DNA of 64,000 bases, taken from positions 1-64,000 of IMG/VR virus record IMGVR_UViG_3300042922_000886; one strand, written 5' to 3'. Origin of the DNA: a virus. Below, one piece after another: positions 18,703 to 28,439 of this stretch. The notes beneath the pieces were generated by a model. That model did not search any database, had not been told where the DNA came from, and saw only the letters and a list, made by a program, of their open reading frames with translations. Position numbers and translations under genes: made by a program. Numbering within the stretch: the stretch's first letter is position 1; every line of letters starts with the position of its first letter.

Positions 18703-20217
18703 CTACTTTTTAGCAATCAAGCCTTTGATAATATCGGCGGCGCTGAACATAATCGAATCGCTGTCACTATTATTCAAATCAGTCTTTGGTTTCTTCTCAT
18801 TTTTTACTTCGCTAGTATCCAATTCATCTTTATTTTCACTCTTAGATGCTTTATACTTTTCAATCGCACGTTTACCTTTTATTACTTCAATTTTTTCTTG
18901 TGCAGATTCAAAGTTTTCAATTGTTAATTCCGCGAAGATTGAAACCAGTTTTTCATCAGATTCAAGTTCTTCCTCACTGATCAAACTATCTTCTAGCGTG
19001 AATGTTTTCAATTCTTCTTTCTTCTCAGTTAGAATTCGAACTTTTTCAGCTTGCTCCATTTCGTCAACTTTTTCTTTAAATGGAGTCAGTTTTTCAACTT
19101 CAGCTTCTAAGACTTCCTTCTCTTTTGTTGCCTCTATAAGCAACTTACCAGCTTCAGCAATCTCTTTATTAGCCTCAGCCAGTTTAGATTGTAATTCAGA
19201 TATTTGAGAATTGATTTCAGTCACAGGAATAAACTTCATTTTTACATCTGTTTGCGAAACGATACTTATAGTGTCATCGCTATTTACAGTATACGTAAAA
19301 GTAATAAAATCCTCTTCAGAGCTTCGCTCCCAAGTATACGCTACTACTTTAAACTCGTATGGATATAACATTGAGACATAGAAATATTTGTCCTCGTTTA
19401 AAGAATTTAACGCTTTCCTAACTTTACGGTACAAATCATTATCAGTTAGGGCAGATACTTCATTTTGATCTTCCTTTTTCAAATCCTTTCCTCCTTCGTT
19501 GCTATTTATATTATATTTATTTATATCAACTTTATCGTTTTCAGAGGTATCCGAATCAGGTAAAGTTGATATATTTTCTGATTTAACATCATTCAAAAAG
19601 GCATTCGATAATTCATAATTCATTTCATCGTTCTCAGCAACTTCCAGAACACCAGCGCCGTGGACGGCTCCGATCACGGAAGAACCCAATAATGCGTTAC
19701 CAATGAACTCAAATGCTTTTAGAATCTTGCCTCTGGCGGTCTTCTCTGCTTCGGAAGAACTAATTTCCCATGAACTTGATATGCGACCCTTATCCCAAAG
19801 TTTATCAAAAACTTTAAAATATTCAGGAAACCTGCTCTTCCATAGTTTTGTCTTTATCAGGATTGTTTTCTTTTTTCCTTCATAACCGTCAACTTCTCTT
19901 TCTTCTATCCATGACTCGATAACTGAACCAATAGGGTGAGTAGCAAAATAGTATTCTACTTTTTTAGTTTCAGTATTATATTTAGTCCGAAGTTCGTGTC
20001 CACCAAAATCATCGGGTTTCCCTTCTTTATCATATTTTAAATAAGCAAGGATCGGATATCCAACAATTGTACTATGATATTTTTCTCCTTCTTCTGCTTG
20101 GATTAATACATTGTTTGCGTTATATTCATCAAGAACTGAAATAAGGAAAGTTGCTTCTTTATGATTAGGAAAATCGCTAACTTCGATTGGTAAACTAGAG
20201 AGTACGAAATTTTCCAA
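18703..20217 (-). CDS. Prohead protease-scaffold fusion
   Basis: The frame opens at TTG 20265, but TTG 20217 has a good AAAGGTGGTGAG site eight bases away, giving 504 residues. Residues 1-200 resemble phage prohead serine proteases: 'GRISSSWEI' would carry the serine and 'AVHGAGVLE' a histidine, so those two catalytic residues are plausible. Residues 320-440 are a long Glu/Lys coiled coil of scaffold type. The end ('DSIMFSAADIIKGLIAKK') is a short helix that could bind capsid. It matches SPbeta YonD in size and place by memory. Confidence 0.65.
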   Translation of the reverse strand: MENFVLSSLPIEVSDFPNHKEATFLISVLDEYNANNVLIQAEEGEKYHSTIVGYPILAYLKYDKEGKPDDFGGHELRTKYNTETKKVEYYFATHPIGSVIESWIEEREVDGYEGKKKTILIKTKLWKSRFPEYFKVFDKLWDKGRISSSWEISSSEAEKTARGKILKAFEFIGNALLGSSVIGAVHGAGVLEVAENDEMNYELSNAFLNDVKSENISTLPDSDTSENDKVDINKYNINSNEGGKDLKKEDQNEVSALTDNDLYRKVRKALNSLNEDKYFYVSMLYPYEFKVVAYTWERSSEEDFITFTYTVNSDDTISIVSQTDVKMKFIPVTEINSQISELQSKLAEANKEIAEAGKLLIEATKEKEVLEAEVEKLTPFKEKVDEMEQAEKVRILTEKKEELKTFTLEDSLISEEELESDEKLVSIFAELTIENFESAQEKIEVIKGKRAIEKYKASKSENKDELDTSEVKNEKKPKTDLNNSDSDSIMFSAADIIKGLIAKK

Positions 20218-20251
20218 TATTTTTTTCTCACCACCTTTCATTGAATGCGAA

Positions 20252-20401
20252 TTAACCAAACTCAATTTTTATTTTTTCTAAAACCTTATTTAGTTCAGTA
20301 TCGGGAACGGTATCCAAATGTACTATTGCTACTGTATGCTCTCCATCAATATAAACAATCAGTTCTTTGTTACAGCATGGACAAGTAATCCTAGTTTCCA
20401 T
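20252..20401 (-). CDS. Small zinc-ribbon protein
   Basis: 49 residues starting ATG 20401, between portal and protease genes. 'TCPCCNKEL' is a CxxC knuckle, and a metal site with two Cys from it is possible, although only one CxxC pair is visible. Function unknown. Overlaps the long form of the protease frame. Confidence 0.55.
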   Translation of the reverse strand: METRITCPCCNKELIVYIDGEHTVAIVHLDTVPDTELNKVLEKIKIEFG

Positions 20402-20406
20402 ATCAA

Positions 20407-21990
20407 TTACCTTCCATTATCCTCGTTGTATGTTTTGTCGTAATCAACCTTATCAGTATTTTCTCCATCACTCGGTCTACCAACTTCATCATCTGAGTTG
20501 TTAGTGTAACTAGTCTTTCTAGGCTTGAATGTCTCATCGTAACCAAGCTCTTTTTCGCGTTTTCTGCGCAACTCCTCTGTACGCACATCCAGTCCAAGAA
20601 CTTGATAAACTGTCTCTAATGATGCATTAACCTCATTGTTAAGCATTTTTGCTAGAGCCATAGCAAGTTCCGTAGATAATTTTTCTGAATCTATAACTTT
20701 TATTTTCGGGCAATATTTTGGATCAATGTTGTTACGAATTAATAACCCTCGATACCACTTCATTAGAATTGCTTCTAACTGTTCGCTAATCTTATTAATC
20801 ATTTTCATGAGTTCCTGAATCGATAATTGAGCTGATCCGAAACCACCCTTATTTGAAATTAGATAAGCAATGCCTACACTTGTCATGATATCTTCGCGAT
20901 ATTTATTTTTCACTTGTACGTTTGTCTGTTCAAGTTTTGGTTCAATGAAACTAACGCTCTCTGTCCATGGGAGTCCAGTGTAGACTGACACACCATTTGA
21001 ACTTAAAGCCGCCATAAGATCGGTGTGAGCCTTGGCTTGAGCAGAACTCCATGTAATATTCGGCATATCTTTTGACTGTGTTACCAATTCCTTGGCCAAC
21101 TTTTGAAAAATTATCTTTTTACCACGAACAAGAGTATTCTTGTCATCTGAAAGTTCAATATTCTCAAGTCGGATAACTGACTTCAAAGCTTTAAAAATAG
21201 GATTGAGTCCATATCTTCTTTTTAAATTATTTATTCGAATTAGACCGGAGTTGTCAACACTCAACTTAGCAAACTGTTCTTTGTTCATATATGCCTGTAA
21301 CACTTCAGATGGATAAGTGTCTTTAATCTCTTGCTCCATATTTTCGTAAAATAATGCCTTATTTTTTCTATTCTTTGTATAAGTTTTCCGCAATCTAGAT
21401 TCTAATTCCCTGATGTTGATCAAAAGATAAGGTTCGCCACCAACCTCGTAATCAGATACCTCTACAACGCCCAATGGATAATAATCAACTTGATAATTGG
21501 TTCCTTTTTTCTCTTTTCTAAGATAGATCGCATAGTTTCCCTCTATGTAGGCCATTGGAATACTCTCGACAATCAAGCGACGAAGGTTGATTTTCTCATT
21601 AAAGTCCACGATTAATTCATCAATTTTGTCAAATAATTCTTTCTCGTTCTCATTGTATTTAGGATGAGTTAAAGTATAGTCAGAGTTAACATTAGTCTCG
21701 ATTGCTTCAAAAACTTTGCCGAGAATGTCGTTCTTATTCACAAAATATCGAACAATATTATTTATTTGTATAATATTATTAAGATTACTCTGAGCATTAA
21801 GTGCTAGTCGATCAATGTCTTCAATTTTAAAGTTTGCTACATTATTTGATCCCTCATTGAAGTAAGTAGATCGAAAATTTGATTTGTTTGTATAATCGTA
21901 CATTGCTTGTTCAAGTATCTTTTTTTCCTCTGCATACGATGTTACCAAGAATGTTTCGTCAGTTACTTGAGATATAATCTCTTTAGACAA
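20407..21990 (-). CDS. Portal protein
   Basis: 527 residues, start TTG with GAGGTGAT site. Size, the mainly helical pattern, the aromatic/charged 'YLISNKGGFGSAQLSIQELMKMI' wing-like segment and a disordered acidic tail fit phage portal proteins, the dodecameric ring through which DNA is packaged. It lies directly after the terminase gene. Confidence 0.78.
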   Translation of the reverse strand: MSKEIISQVTDETFLVTSYAEEKKILEQAMYDYTNKSNFRSTYFNEGSNNVANFKIEDIDRLALNAQSNLNNIIQINNIVRYFVNKNDILGKVFEAIETNVNSDYTLTHPKYNENEKELFDKIDELIVDFNEKINLRRLIVESIPMAYIEGNYAIYLRKEKKGTNYQVDYYPLGVVEVSDYEVGGEPYLLINIRELESRLRKTYTKNRKNKALFYENMEQEIKDTYPSEVLQAYMNKEQFAKLSVDNSGLIRINNLKRRYGLNPIFKALKSVIRLENIELSDDKNTLVRGKKIIFQKLAKELVTQSKDMPNITWSSAQAKAHTDLMAALSSNGVSVYTGLPWTESVSFIEPKLEQTNVQVKNKYREDIMTSVGIAYLISNKGGFGSAQLSIQELMKMINKISEQLEAILMKWYRGLLIRNNIDPKYCPKIKVIDSEKLSTELAMALAKMLNNEVNASLETVYQVLGLDVRTEELRRKREKELGYDETFKPRKTSYTNNSDDEVGRPSDGENTDKVDYDKTYNEDNGR

Positions 21991-22022
21991 GTAAAAATCA
22001 CCTCGCTTTCAATCTGTGTCAT

Positions 22023-23898
22023 CTACAATTGAATGTTCAACGTTGAAACTTGCGTAGGAATAGTACTTAAATCAACTTCATCTTTTTGTTTATTTATTAT
22101 ACTGTCTCTTCTCAATTGCTGTAGGTGCCATGCAAGCATTGCCAAGCAATAAGCTCGGTCGTCATTCATTTTGTTTTCTTTGTCAGGCGATAAAGCATAT
22201 CTGTAACCACCACTCGGATTGTCGAAACGATAAATATTTACAGTTTCTTCTTTCGCTAAGTCAATGTTCTTTAGTGCAAGTTCTTCATCAAATGAAAGTT
22301 TGTGTACTTTTTGACTTGCCTGTACAGATTTTTTTTTATTCTTTTTCTCGTCCTCATATTCGAATTCATGATTTTCGAATAAAGTTAGAAACCCCTTCAT
22401 ATCGTATTCTTCAGTAAAAGATATTAAATCTAGTCCAAGCATTTCAACAAGTGCATCGAACATTTCATTCTTGTATTTCTTAGGGTTCATTAGTCTTAAT
22501 TTATCCACTGCATTTGGAAATCTGTCGACATAATCAGAAGATTCCTTTTTATCTATCAATCCTTTATGTTGGACTCCTCTGGAGTCAGTCCAATCTTCCA
22601 TAAAATCATCTGCAATGATATGTCCGCCACCACCGGCTCCTGAATCAATTAATAGTGCAGAAATGTTTTCATAATCAGCAGCTTCTTTGCCATTGTAGTC
22701 TAATATCATTTGTTTAACGAATTTAATCTGCTCTGGGGTTCTCATAGGAGTTTTCTTTTTTTTTGCTACATCGACAAAGGATACTCCGTTACAAATTCTC
22801 ATTTTTAAGCCAACATTTTCATCATGATACAATTCACCAGTCATCGAAATTGCATTATCGTATGAACGGGCAGGATCATAGGCTATTGCAAACTTGTTTC
22901 CGGTATTATTAAATAAAACAGGAACTCTAACTTCACTATTTCTAATCAGAATAGCGCGCTTTATCGCCTGATTTTCTCCGCCTTCTGTCGAGAATTTATT
23001 ATAATATTCGCGCAAAGCCTTCTCTTTATTTTTCTTCATAGCGTCATCAATTACTTCTTGTCGTAAAAGTCCCGGATACTGTTTTCCGTTGAATGTTGCG
23101 TTAATGACTATTTCTGCATTTATATCTGCGACAAAATACTTCTTATCGCCTAGTAACATTTTTTTTGCATAGTCCTTATATAGCTTATAAAAGTATGTAT
23201 CTGTGCTGGAGGCTGATGATGCCGCGACCACCTGATTTGGAAACTCTTTAGGCAATGATGAGATATCTATGTTTCCACCAAGTTTAAAGTTGCTGTCCTG
23301 AGCTAGAAACGGCATTGATGTCTCAAACATTTCTTCAGGTGCGAAACCGGCTTCGTCATAAAAGTTTAGATTTGAACGCTTACTTCTATTATTGTCGAAG
23401 GCTCCGTTCAATGAATTCACTAATGATCCATTGTATAACCTGTACTGAAATGATGCAGGGTTATGAGTAAATCCGTCTGTATTTGCTGCACTCTTCACGG
23501 TCTCGTTGAAGAATACATCGGTCAAACCAGTAAAAGAGGCGATCTCTCTTTTTGCTATTTTTTCTATTTTTAAAAATGCTTCTTGTGCCTGAGATCCGAC
23601 TCCTGACATTATATAGGTCTGAAAATTTGGAATTAGATTGGTCTTAGCCATTATAAATGGTGCTGCAAGCGTTGTTTTACCGCTGTTCCGGGATTGGCAC
23701 CATACATTAAAAGGGGTGACCCAACTCATCATAAACACATATTTTTGATTATCGAGAAATTCAATTCCATAAAATCGTTCACAGTACTTTACTGGGACTT
23801 TTCTATCGTCCCCACTGGATTATCTTTGCCAGCTTCAAGAATCCTTCTAGTTTCCTTTGTGACATTTCTTTTTCACTTTGCTTTATAATAACGTTCAT
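22023..23898 (-). CDS. terL: Terminase large subunit, split by an apparent +1 frameshift
   Basis: The main frame (571 codons from a GTG at 23,735) holds a Walker A loop 'SRNSGKTTLAAPF', a Walker B-like 'LNFYDEAGF' and nuclease Asp residues in 'IAYDPARSYD' and 'LLIDSGAGGGG', so ATPase and nuclease are both present. Sequence upstream in the same frame still codes for the expected Q-motif region ('GIEFLDNQKYVF') but has no start codon. Instead a 31-codon frame begins at ATG 23,898 and ends 'IIQWGR' at a TAG (23,805-23,803). Skipping the T of that TAG after codon CGA joins the two frames into a normal-looking N-terminus. Either a programmed +1 frameshift or a disabling mutation. Confidence 0.75.
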
Positions 23899-23931
23899 GG
23901 AGTGGAATCACCCCCTTTACACAATAATTAA

Positions 23932-25029
23932 TTATTCATATTGTTTTATTTTTATTTTTAATAATCGGTTCTCTTCTTCAAGATGAGATACTTTTTCTTC
24001 AAACTTTAAGATCATATCCCTTTGTTCTTTAATCATTTCTGTATAATCATTTTCGTTAAGCATCAATTGATCCATAATACTTTTATTGCTTATATCTGCA
24101 ACCTGTCGCATTCCTTCACATGTTTCAATATCGTATATATTGATTTCTGCAGATTCAATACCCTTCTCATGCAATTGTTTGATAATACCAGATAACGTTC
24201 CTGCGCCTTTACTTTTGTTATTATTATGATTAACGGAAATTCCATTATCTTTAGCTAGAGCAAGCACAGATTTAAGCATCTTTTCTTTTGCATTAACTAA
24301 AGATGTTATGCCACCGACATTTTCTGTAACGGATTTTGTACTAGAAGTTATATGAGATAGGGCTGAATTAATTTTATCTATTTGACTGAAACTTTTTACA
24401 ATTTCAATTACTGCTGGAAGTTTAAAACTATCTTCTAATGTACTCTCATCAAGATAATCAACCAATTTATTAAATAGATGACGTCTGTCTCCTTGAGACT
24501 CGTATTCAAATGGATCATAGCCAAGCATACGCAAGACATCTTCTTCATTTTGTTTATCATTGGTAGCAACTTTAGGATGTTGCTGGTCTGAATCTTGTCT
24601 TTGTTCAGACATTTCTGTAGACTGGATTTTAACTTCAGAGAACACAATATCTTTTTCATTATTTAACTCTTTATCACTGTCTATCCATGTTAACTCCTTG
24701 TATGAAATTTGACAGTTCTTAACATAAAGTCCTATCGGATCTGACTTCTTATTTTCAGATTCCAGCAAAGTGGATTGCCATAGTGCGGAAATAAAAGGAC
24801 GATTTAACTCAAATAAAAATCTCTTAACGCTTTCCAAATCGTCAAGAGAAACATCTTCCCTTAAGCATGATTTACATACGCTGTGTCTCTGATCTGCCTG
24901 ATACCTAGAATTCGATATGTAATAATCATTTGTAGGATGCTTAAATGCTTTACAAGCGGTACATTGTTTTTTTTCTATCTCTTTCTTTTCTTGTGTTTTT
25001 AAATTTTTGCCACCCTTGAGACGTCCCAA
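23932..25029 (-). CDS. Zinc-finger/coiled-coil protein, possible small terminase
   Basis: 365 residues from TTG 25,029 (an upstream TTG at 25,056 is possible but has no ribosome site). Residues 15-60 carry a Cys4-type finger with two CxxC pairs ('CTACKAF' and 'CKSCLR'). A poorly conserved middle follows. The C-terminal 60 residues are a heptad-rich coiled coil. It is encoded just upstream of the large terminase, where DNA-recognition subunits lie, hence a possible small terminase or packaging partner. Sequence evidence for that is only positional. Confidence 0.5.
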   Translation of the reverse strand: MGRLKGGKNLKTQEKKEIEKKQCTACKAFKHPTNDYYISNSRYQADQRHSVCKSCLREDVSLDDLESVKRFLFELNRPFISALWQSTLLESENKKSDPIGLYVKNCQISYKELTWIDSDKELNNEKDIVFSEVKIQSTEMSEQRQDSDQQHPKVATNDKQNEEDVLRMLGYDPFEYESQGDRRHLFNKLVDYLDESTLEDSFKLPAVIEIVKSFSQIDKINSALSHITSSTKSVTENVGGITSLVNAKEKMLKSVLALAKDNGISVNHNNNKSKGAGTLSGIIKQLHEKGIESAEINIYDIETCEGMRQVADISNKSIMDQLMLNENDYTEMIKEQRDMILKFEEKVSHLEEENRLLKIKIKQYE

Positions 25030-25149
25030 TACTATTCCAACTCCCTTTGCTCCCAAAGATATTTAGATAATTCGTGGAATGCTGCCAGCGGTATAGGGAG
25101 TATCACGCACAGCATATTACACACCTTCAAGCAGGACGAAACCACGAAA

Positions 25150-25190
25150 AAATGAAAACAAAAAGACGTACCATAAAAAAATGATACGTC
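25150..25190 (-). terminator. Rho-independent terminator in the leader of the terminase operon
   Basis: On the minus strand GACGTATCAT pairs with ATGGTACGTC (10 bp, one G-U) around six T, followed by TTTTTGTTTT. It lies between the 25.3-25.6 kb gene and the packaging genes, so expression of those genes depends on read-through or a promoter after it. Confidence 0.85.
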
Positions 25191-25211
25191 CGATCTTTCC
25201 ACTTAAACATT

Positions 25212-25263
25212 ATTGCCGAAAAACTTAAACGAAGTGAGACCCCGTTATTACAAACTCGGCAAT
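25212..25263 (-). ncRNA. Structured RNA candidate upstream of the terminator
   Basis: ATTGCCGA at 25,212-25,219 pairs with TCGGCAAT at 25,256-25,263 (8 bp, GC-containing), enclosing an internal AACG/CGTT pairing. It lies 22 bases before the terminator on the transcribed minus strand. The arrangement, closed structure then terminator, resembles a leader attenuator or antiterminator, but no known riboswitch motif is recognised. Confidence 0.5.
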
Positions 25264-25299
25264 GCGTTTTTTCCTTGCAAAAACAATGAAATTAGAATT

Positions 25300-25623
25300 T
25301 TATTCACTTCCATGTTCTTGCTGAAACATTTTAATATTGAATTCCAATTCTTTCGCACGGTCTTGCAAGTACTGAATGTCATTTTGAAGTGATACGATAC
25401 TTGATATATGAGTATAAAATTTATAAAGAACAGATTTTAATTGTTCTATATTTTTACACCTTTTAATAGTCTTCGCGTACTCCTCTATGATTTCTTCAGA
25501 ATCGAAGTCTAGTTTTGGCATCATAATCATAGTCAAATCATCTGGTTCCTCGATCATGAAAACTCCCATAGATTCGTCGTCATCATTTTCCGGTTCAGAA
25601 GCCCAGTAATCATCTTCGGTCAT
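25300..25623 (-). CDS. Acidic coiled-coil protein, unknown
   Basis: 107 residues, start ATG with TAGGAGGGG site. The first 30 residues are very acidic, the rest an amphipathic helix with heptads. Last gene before the structured leader. Function unknown. Confidence 0.6.
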   Translation of the reverse strand: MTEDDYWASEPENDDDESMGVFMIEEPDDLTMIMMPKLDFDSEEIIEEYAKTIKRCKNIEQLKSVLYKFYTHISSIVSLQNDIQYLQDRAKELEFNIKMFQQEHGSE

Positions 25624-25654
25624 ATAATCCCCTCCTATTTAGAAGGGTAGAGGT

Positions 25655-26036
25655 CTACTGTTGTGCAGACTTACCGATTTCACAATCATCATTTTCATTA
25701 GTTTTATTTTTATATTTGTCAGATTCAACAGTCCGAATATATTTTGCTTCAGATTCTATACATTTCACCACGTTATCTCGTAGAATCCATAATCCCATTA
25801 AGCAATCAGTCCACTTCGTCAAAACCCTATCAATTTTATCAATATTATATTGTGCAAATCCTACTATGTTTTCGAGGGCTTCTCGACGACCCTCATCAAA
25901 AATATCGTCATAGACTTCATCAACGATTCAGCAAATTCTTCTGCTCGACGGCGCAGCAAGGACAGATATTCTCGTGTTCGCGTTCGCAATCCATTGCATT
26001 TTGAAATGCTTCATTGAAATCGATAACGTTAGCCAT
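25655..26036 (-). pseudogene. Small phage gene interrupted by a +1 frameshift
   Basis: ATG 26,036 begins a 38-codon frame that contains a CxxC-like 'CPCC' site and stops at TGA (25,922-25,920). In the +1 frame an 88-codon open stretch follows at once ('DEVYDDIFDEGRREALENIVGF...') and ends at TAG 25,657-25,655, with no start of its own. Joining them after codon CGT by skipping the T of TGA gives a smooth 127-residue helical protein. The context (CGT then TGA) is like that in terL. It could be recoding or decay. Confidence 0.6.
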
Positions 26037-26063
26037 TTTTATTATTCCTTTATATTTTTACTA

Positions 26064-26840
26064 TTAATCATCAATCTCTACTTCATATTTCATCATTGCA
26101 TTAAACAATTTTTCTGGAATTTGAGATCTATAGGTAATAGCGATTTCTTTTATTACTTTCTCTTTAGTTTCTTTGTATGCCAAAAACGCCTCGTATTGTG
26201 TATCAAACGTTCCCAGCACCTTGTGATAACCTAAACCATTACCACAGGACGCCTCGAATTTCTTCCTATCTTTGGTGAGACTAACACCTATAGGCAATGT
26301 TCCTCGATAGCTATCCCTTTTTGTGAAAAGTGTATTAATAAAGTGTGGAACAAAAACACAGCTTTCAGGAGAATATGTTTTATTGCCTTTCGTTAGTATA
26401 TCTTTGTCCAATGCCATTATTGTATCTTCAATTTCATAGTAATTAGCATCATACCACTCACCGAACGTTTGATAATTATGCCACTCTTCTGCCACAGTAC
26501 AATTTGAATAAGTAGGTATTTTTTTATGTAATTCTAAACTGTAGCACCTATTCAACATACTCTTCCAAGTAACATATTGTCGTGTATGGGCTCCATTATT
26601 ACTTACTTTATAGTTTCCCTCTCCTAAGTATCCATAAGTGTACACCGATGGCACATATGGATTCGAAAGAGTTCCTCTTTTAAATTGAACGTATTCAACA
26701 CCTTTAGCAAGATAACCATCTTCAAAGAGGATATCAACATCATCGAATTTCCTATAGTCAACTATTGTCATCTTCATTCCTTTAGAAGAGTACTTGGTTT
26801 CGCCAACTCTATTTTGTGCTACAATAGTTCCCAAGTTCAT
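26064..26840 (-). CDS. Homing-endonuclease-like protein (HNH/AP2 type)
   Basis: 258 residues with the array of motifs seen in free-standing phage endonucleases: an N-terminal beta unit 'SSKGMKMTIVDY', then 'WKSMLNRCYS', 'LDKDILTKGNKTYSPESCVFVP' and a C-terminal AP2-like DNA-binding part around 'GTFDTQYEAFLAYKETKE'. A canonical H-N-H triad is not clear. It sits alone in the late operon, as mobile endonucleases do, and may be an insertion relative to relatives. Confidence 0.7.
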   Translation of the reverse strand: MNLGTIVAQNRVGETKYSSKGMKMTIVDYRKFDDVDILFEDGYLAKGVEYVQFKRGTLSNPYVPSVYTYGYLGEGNYKVSNNGAHTRQYVTWKSMLNRCYSLELHKKIPTYSNCTVAEEWHNYQTFGEWYDANYYEIEDTIMALDKDILTKGNKTYSPESCVFVPHFINTLFTKRDSYRGTLPIGVSLTKDRKKFEASCGNGLGYHKVLGTFDTQYEAFLAYKETKEKVIKEIAITYRSQIPEKLFNAMMKYEVEIDD

Positions 26841-26916
26841 GTCTCCTTTTTATATTATTAAGGAGTGGTGGGAGCCTACCTCACCATGAGTTGCTCCTTG
26901 AGAACATTTTTTAGTT

Positions 26917-28194
26917 TTAATAAACTGTGTGTAAGATATCTAATAAACCCCGTTCTTTGTCGTAAACGAAAGATTGTGCCTTTTTTTGACTCCCAATAAA
27001 CCCTTGACTATAGTGCCAGGCATCGGTTCCAGTTACACTGCTTATATGACGCACAATAATTCCATTCTGCTCTTGCACCATTTGTTCGCTGTGCAAATGT
27101 CCGAGATGGAACTCTCTATAGGAGGTTCTTCCCCAAGCCTCTTTCGCGTCAACCGGCATCGCGTGAGCAATACGCTTCTTTTCGTTGTGCCCATGTGCGA
27201 ATCCTATCAGATTCTGTCCAAACTCAACATATTTCCTTGAGAGTGGACTGTTATCGATAGTTACGTTTGGGTTGCTTCTGTACCAAGCGTATAGATACTC
27301 AAGTGCATAGTAACTTATTTGTCTATCATGATTGCTCTCAATATATAAGGTATAAACTGGAGCAAATTGAGTAAGCATATCAATGCCTTCGACCAATAGT
27401 TGAACTCCGGTTTTAAACAGATCATGCCAACGCAAATCGGTTTCCATTTTTGTACCCGAGGTTGTTGATGTGGAAAGTCCTTCATGATGAAAGAAATCCT
27501 GAGAAAAAACAAAAAGTATTTTTTCAAATTTGTAATGTTTTGTTCTATTAATAACATCATTTATTACGCCCAAGAAACGCTCTTTGGCAATTCCTTGATT
27601 ATATATGTCATTCGAAGTAAATGAGTCAGCAACTTTGCCTAAATGAAGGTCAGAAATATTTATTTCTAACATTCTTCCGTCATTTGAATATATTGTTGGA
27701 ATATGCACCGGACTTTTGTAAAATTTACTCATTTCTTCAAATATTTCTTTTATATTATTGATTCCAAACTCATCTTTTCGAGGTTTGACAGTAATCTTAC
27801 TAGAATACAATTGGAGGATTCCGTCCTTTTTTGAGTAGGCATTCCAAATGTTATTCCTTGCAGAAATTAATTCCCATGCTTTTGAATCGAATCCATGTGC
27901 TAACAATAAGTAACTTGGATCTTTAGTTTGTTCTAAAGACATTTTGACTAATTTATTGCTACTCTGTGTACCATCTTTATGTATCTCATGAGATTCATTA
28001 AAGTTCTGCTCTTTGCTAATATCTTGATTATCTTTTGGCTGGTCGGTACGAATGCGATTTTTGACCCAACAGCGATAAGATTCACCATCAGGAAAGAATC
28101 CATCGCTATATTTTTGAGCGAGGTCTTGCCAACTATCGGGGATTTCTCCGTTACGTTTCTTTAGACCAATATTAAACAACTTGGAATGATTCAA
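26917..28194 (-). CDS. Calcineurin-like metallophosphoesterase
   Basis: 425 residues. The N-terminal 45 residues look like a helix-turn-helix ('SWQDLAQKYSDGFFPDGESYRCWVKNRI'). The catalytic domain has the metal ligands in order: DLHLGK (DxH), a 'FSQDFFHHEG' loop (GDxxx-like), 'ESNHDRQ' (NHD), 'GHN' and 'HLGHLHS' (GHxH). This is the layout of Mre11/SbcD-type nucleases and related phosphodiesterases. In SPbeta the YonJ gene is in the same position. Likely a DNA or nucleotide phosphoesterase acting during packaging or replication. Confidence 0.83.
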   Translation of the reverse strand: MNHSKLFNIGLKKRNGEIPDSWQDLAQKYSDGFFPDGESYRCWVKNRIRTDQPKDNQDISKEQNFNESHEIHKDGTQSSNKLVKMSLEQTKDPSYLLLAHGFDSKAWELISARNNIWNAYSKKDGILQLYSSKITVKPRKDEFGINNIKEIFEEMSKFYKSPVHIPTIYSNDGRMLEINISDLHLGKVADSFTSNDIYNQGIAKERFLGVINDVINRTKHYKFEKILFVFSQDFFHHEGLSTSTTSGTKMETDLRWHDLFKTGVQLLVEGIDMLTQFAPVYTLYIESNHDRQISYYALEYLYAWYRSNPNVTIDNSPLSRKYVEFGQNLIGFAHGHNEKKRIAHAMPVDAKEAWGRTSYREFHLGHLHSEQMVQEQNGIIVRHISSVTGTDAWHYSQGFIGSQKKAQSFVYDKERGLLDILHTVY

Positions 28195-28200
28195 TTTTAA

Positions 28201-28395
28201 TCACTCCTCAGAAGGATCAGCAGGTATTTCGGTGGTTCCGCTGAATGATATCTCCAACCCATCTAACTTCTCAAGTTCTGCTCTTAAATCGAAGACTTGC
28301 TTCCCATTTTTGTCTTCAAATGTTACAGTCATATTTTCAAAGTCAAATTTCCCAGTGCGATTAAATGATCTTGAATCATGATTTTTCTTGGCCAC
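28201..28395 (-). CDS. YonK-like small protein
   Basis: 64 residues. Its length, the 'KKnn' start, the two-strand pattern and the position next to the phosphoesterase fit SPbeta YonK, for which a structure of a helical-strand oligomer exists. I compare from memory only. Function unknown. Confidence 0.5.
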   Translation of the reverse strand: MAKKNHDSRSFNRTGKFDFENMTVTFEDKNGKQVFDLRAELEKLDGLEISFSGTTEIPADPSEE

Positions 28396-28439
28396 TTTTC
28401 ACAACTCCCATATATCATCATTTTATTTAATTAAAATTA

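Noticed and set aside
23735-23898. Group I or II intron in the terminase gene
   Set aside because: The two frames join with a single extra base; there is no room for an intron.
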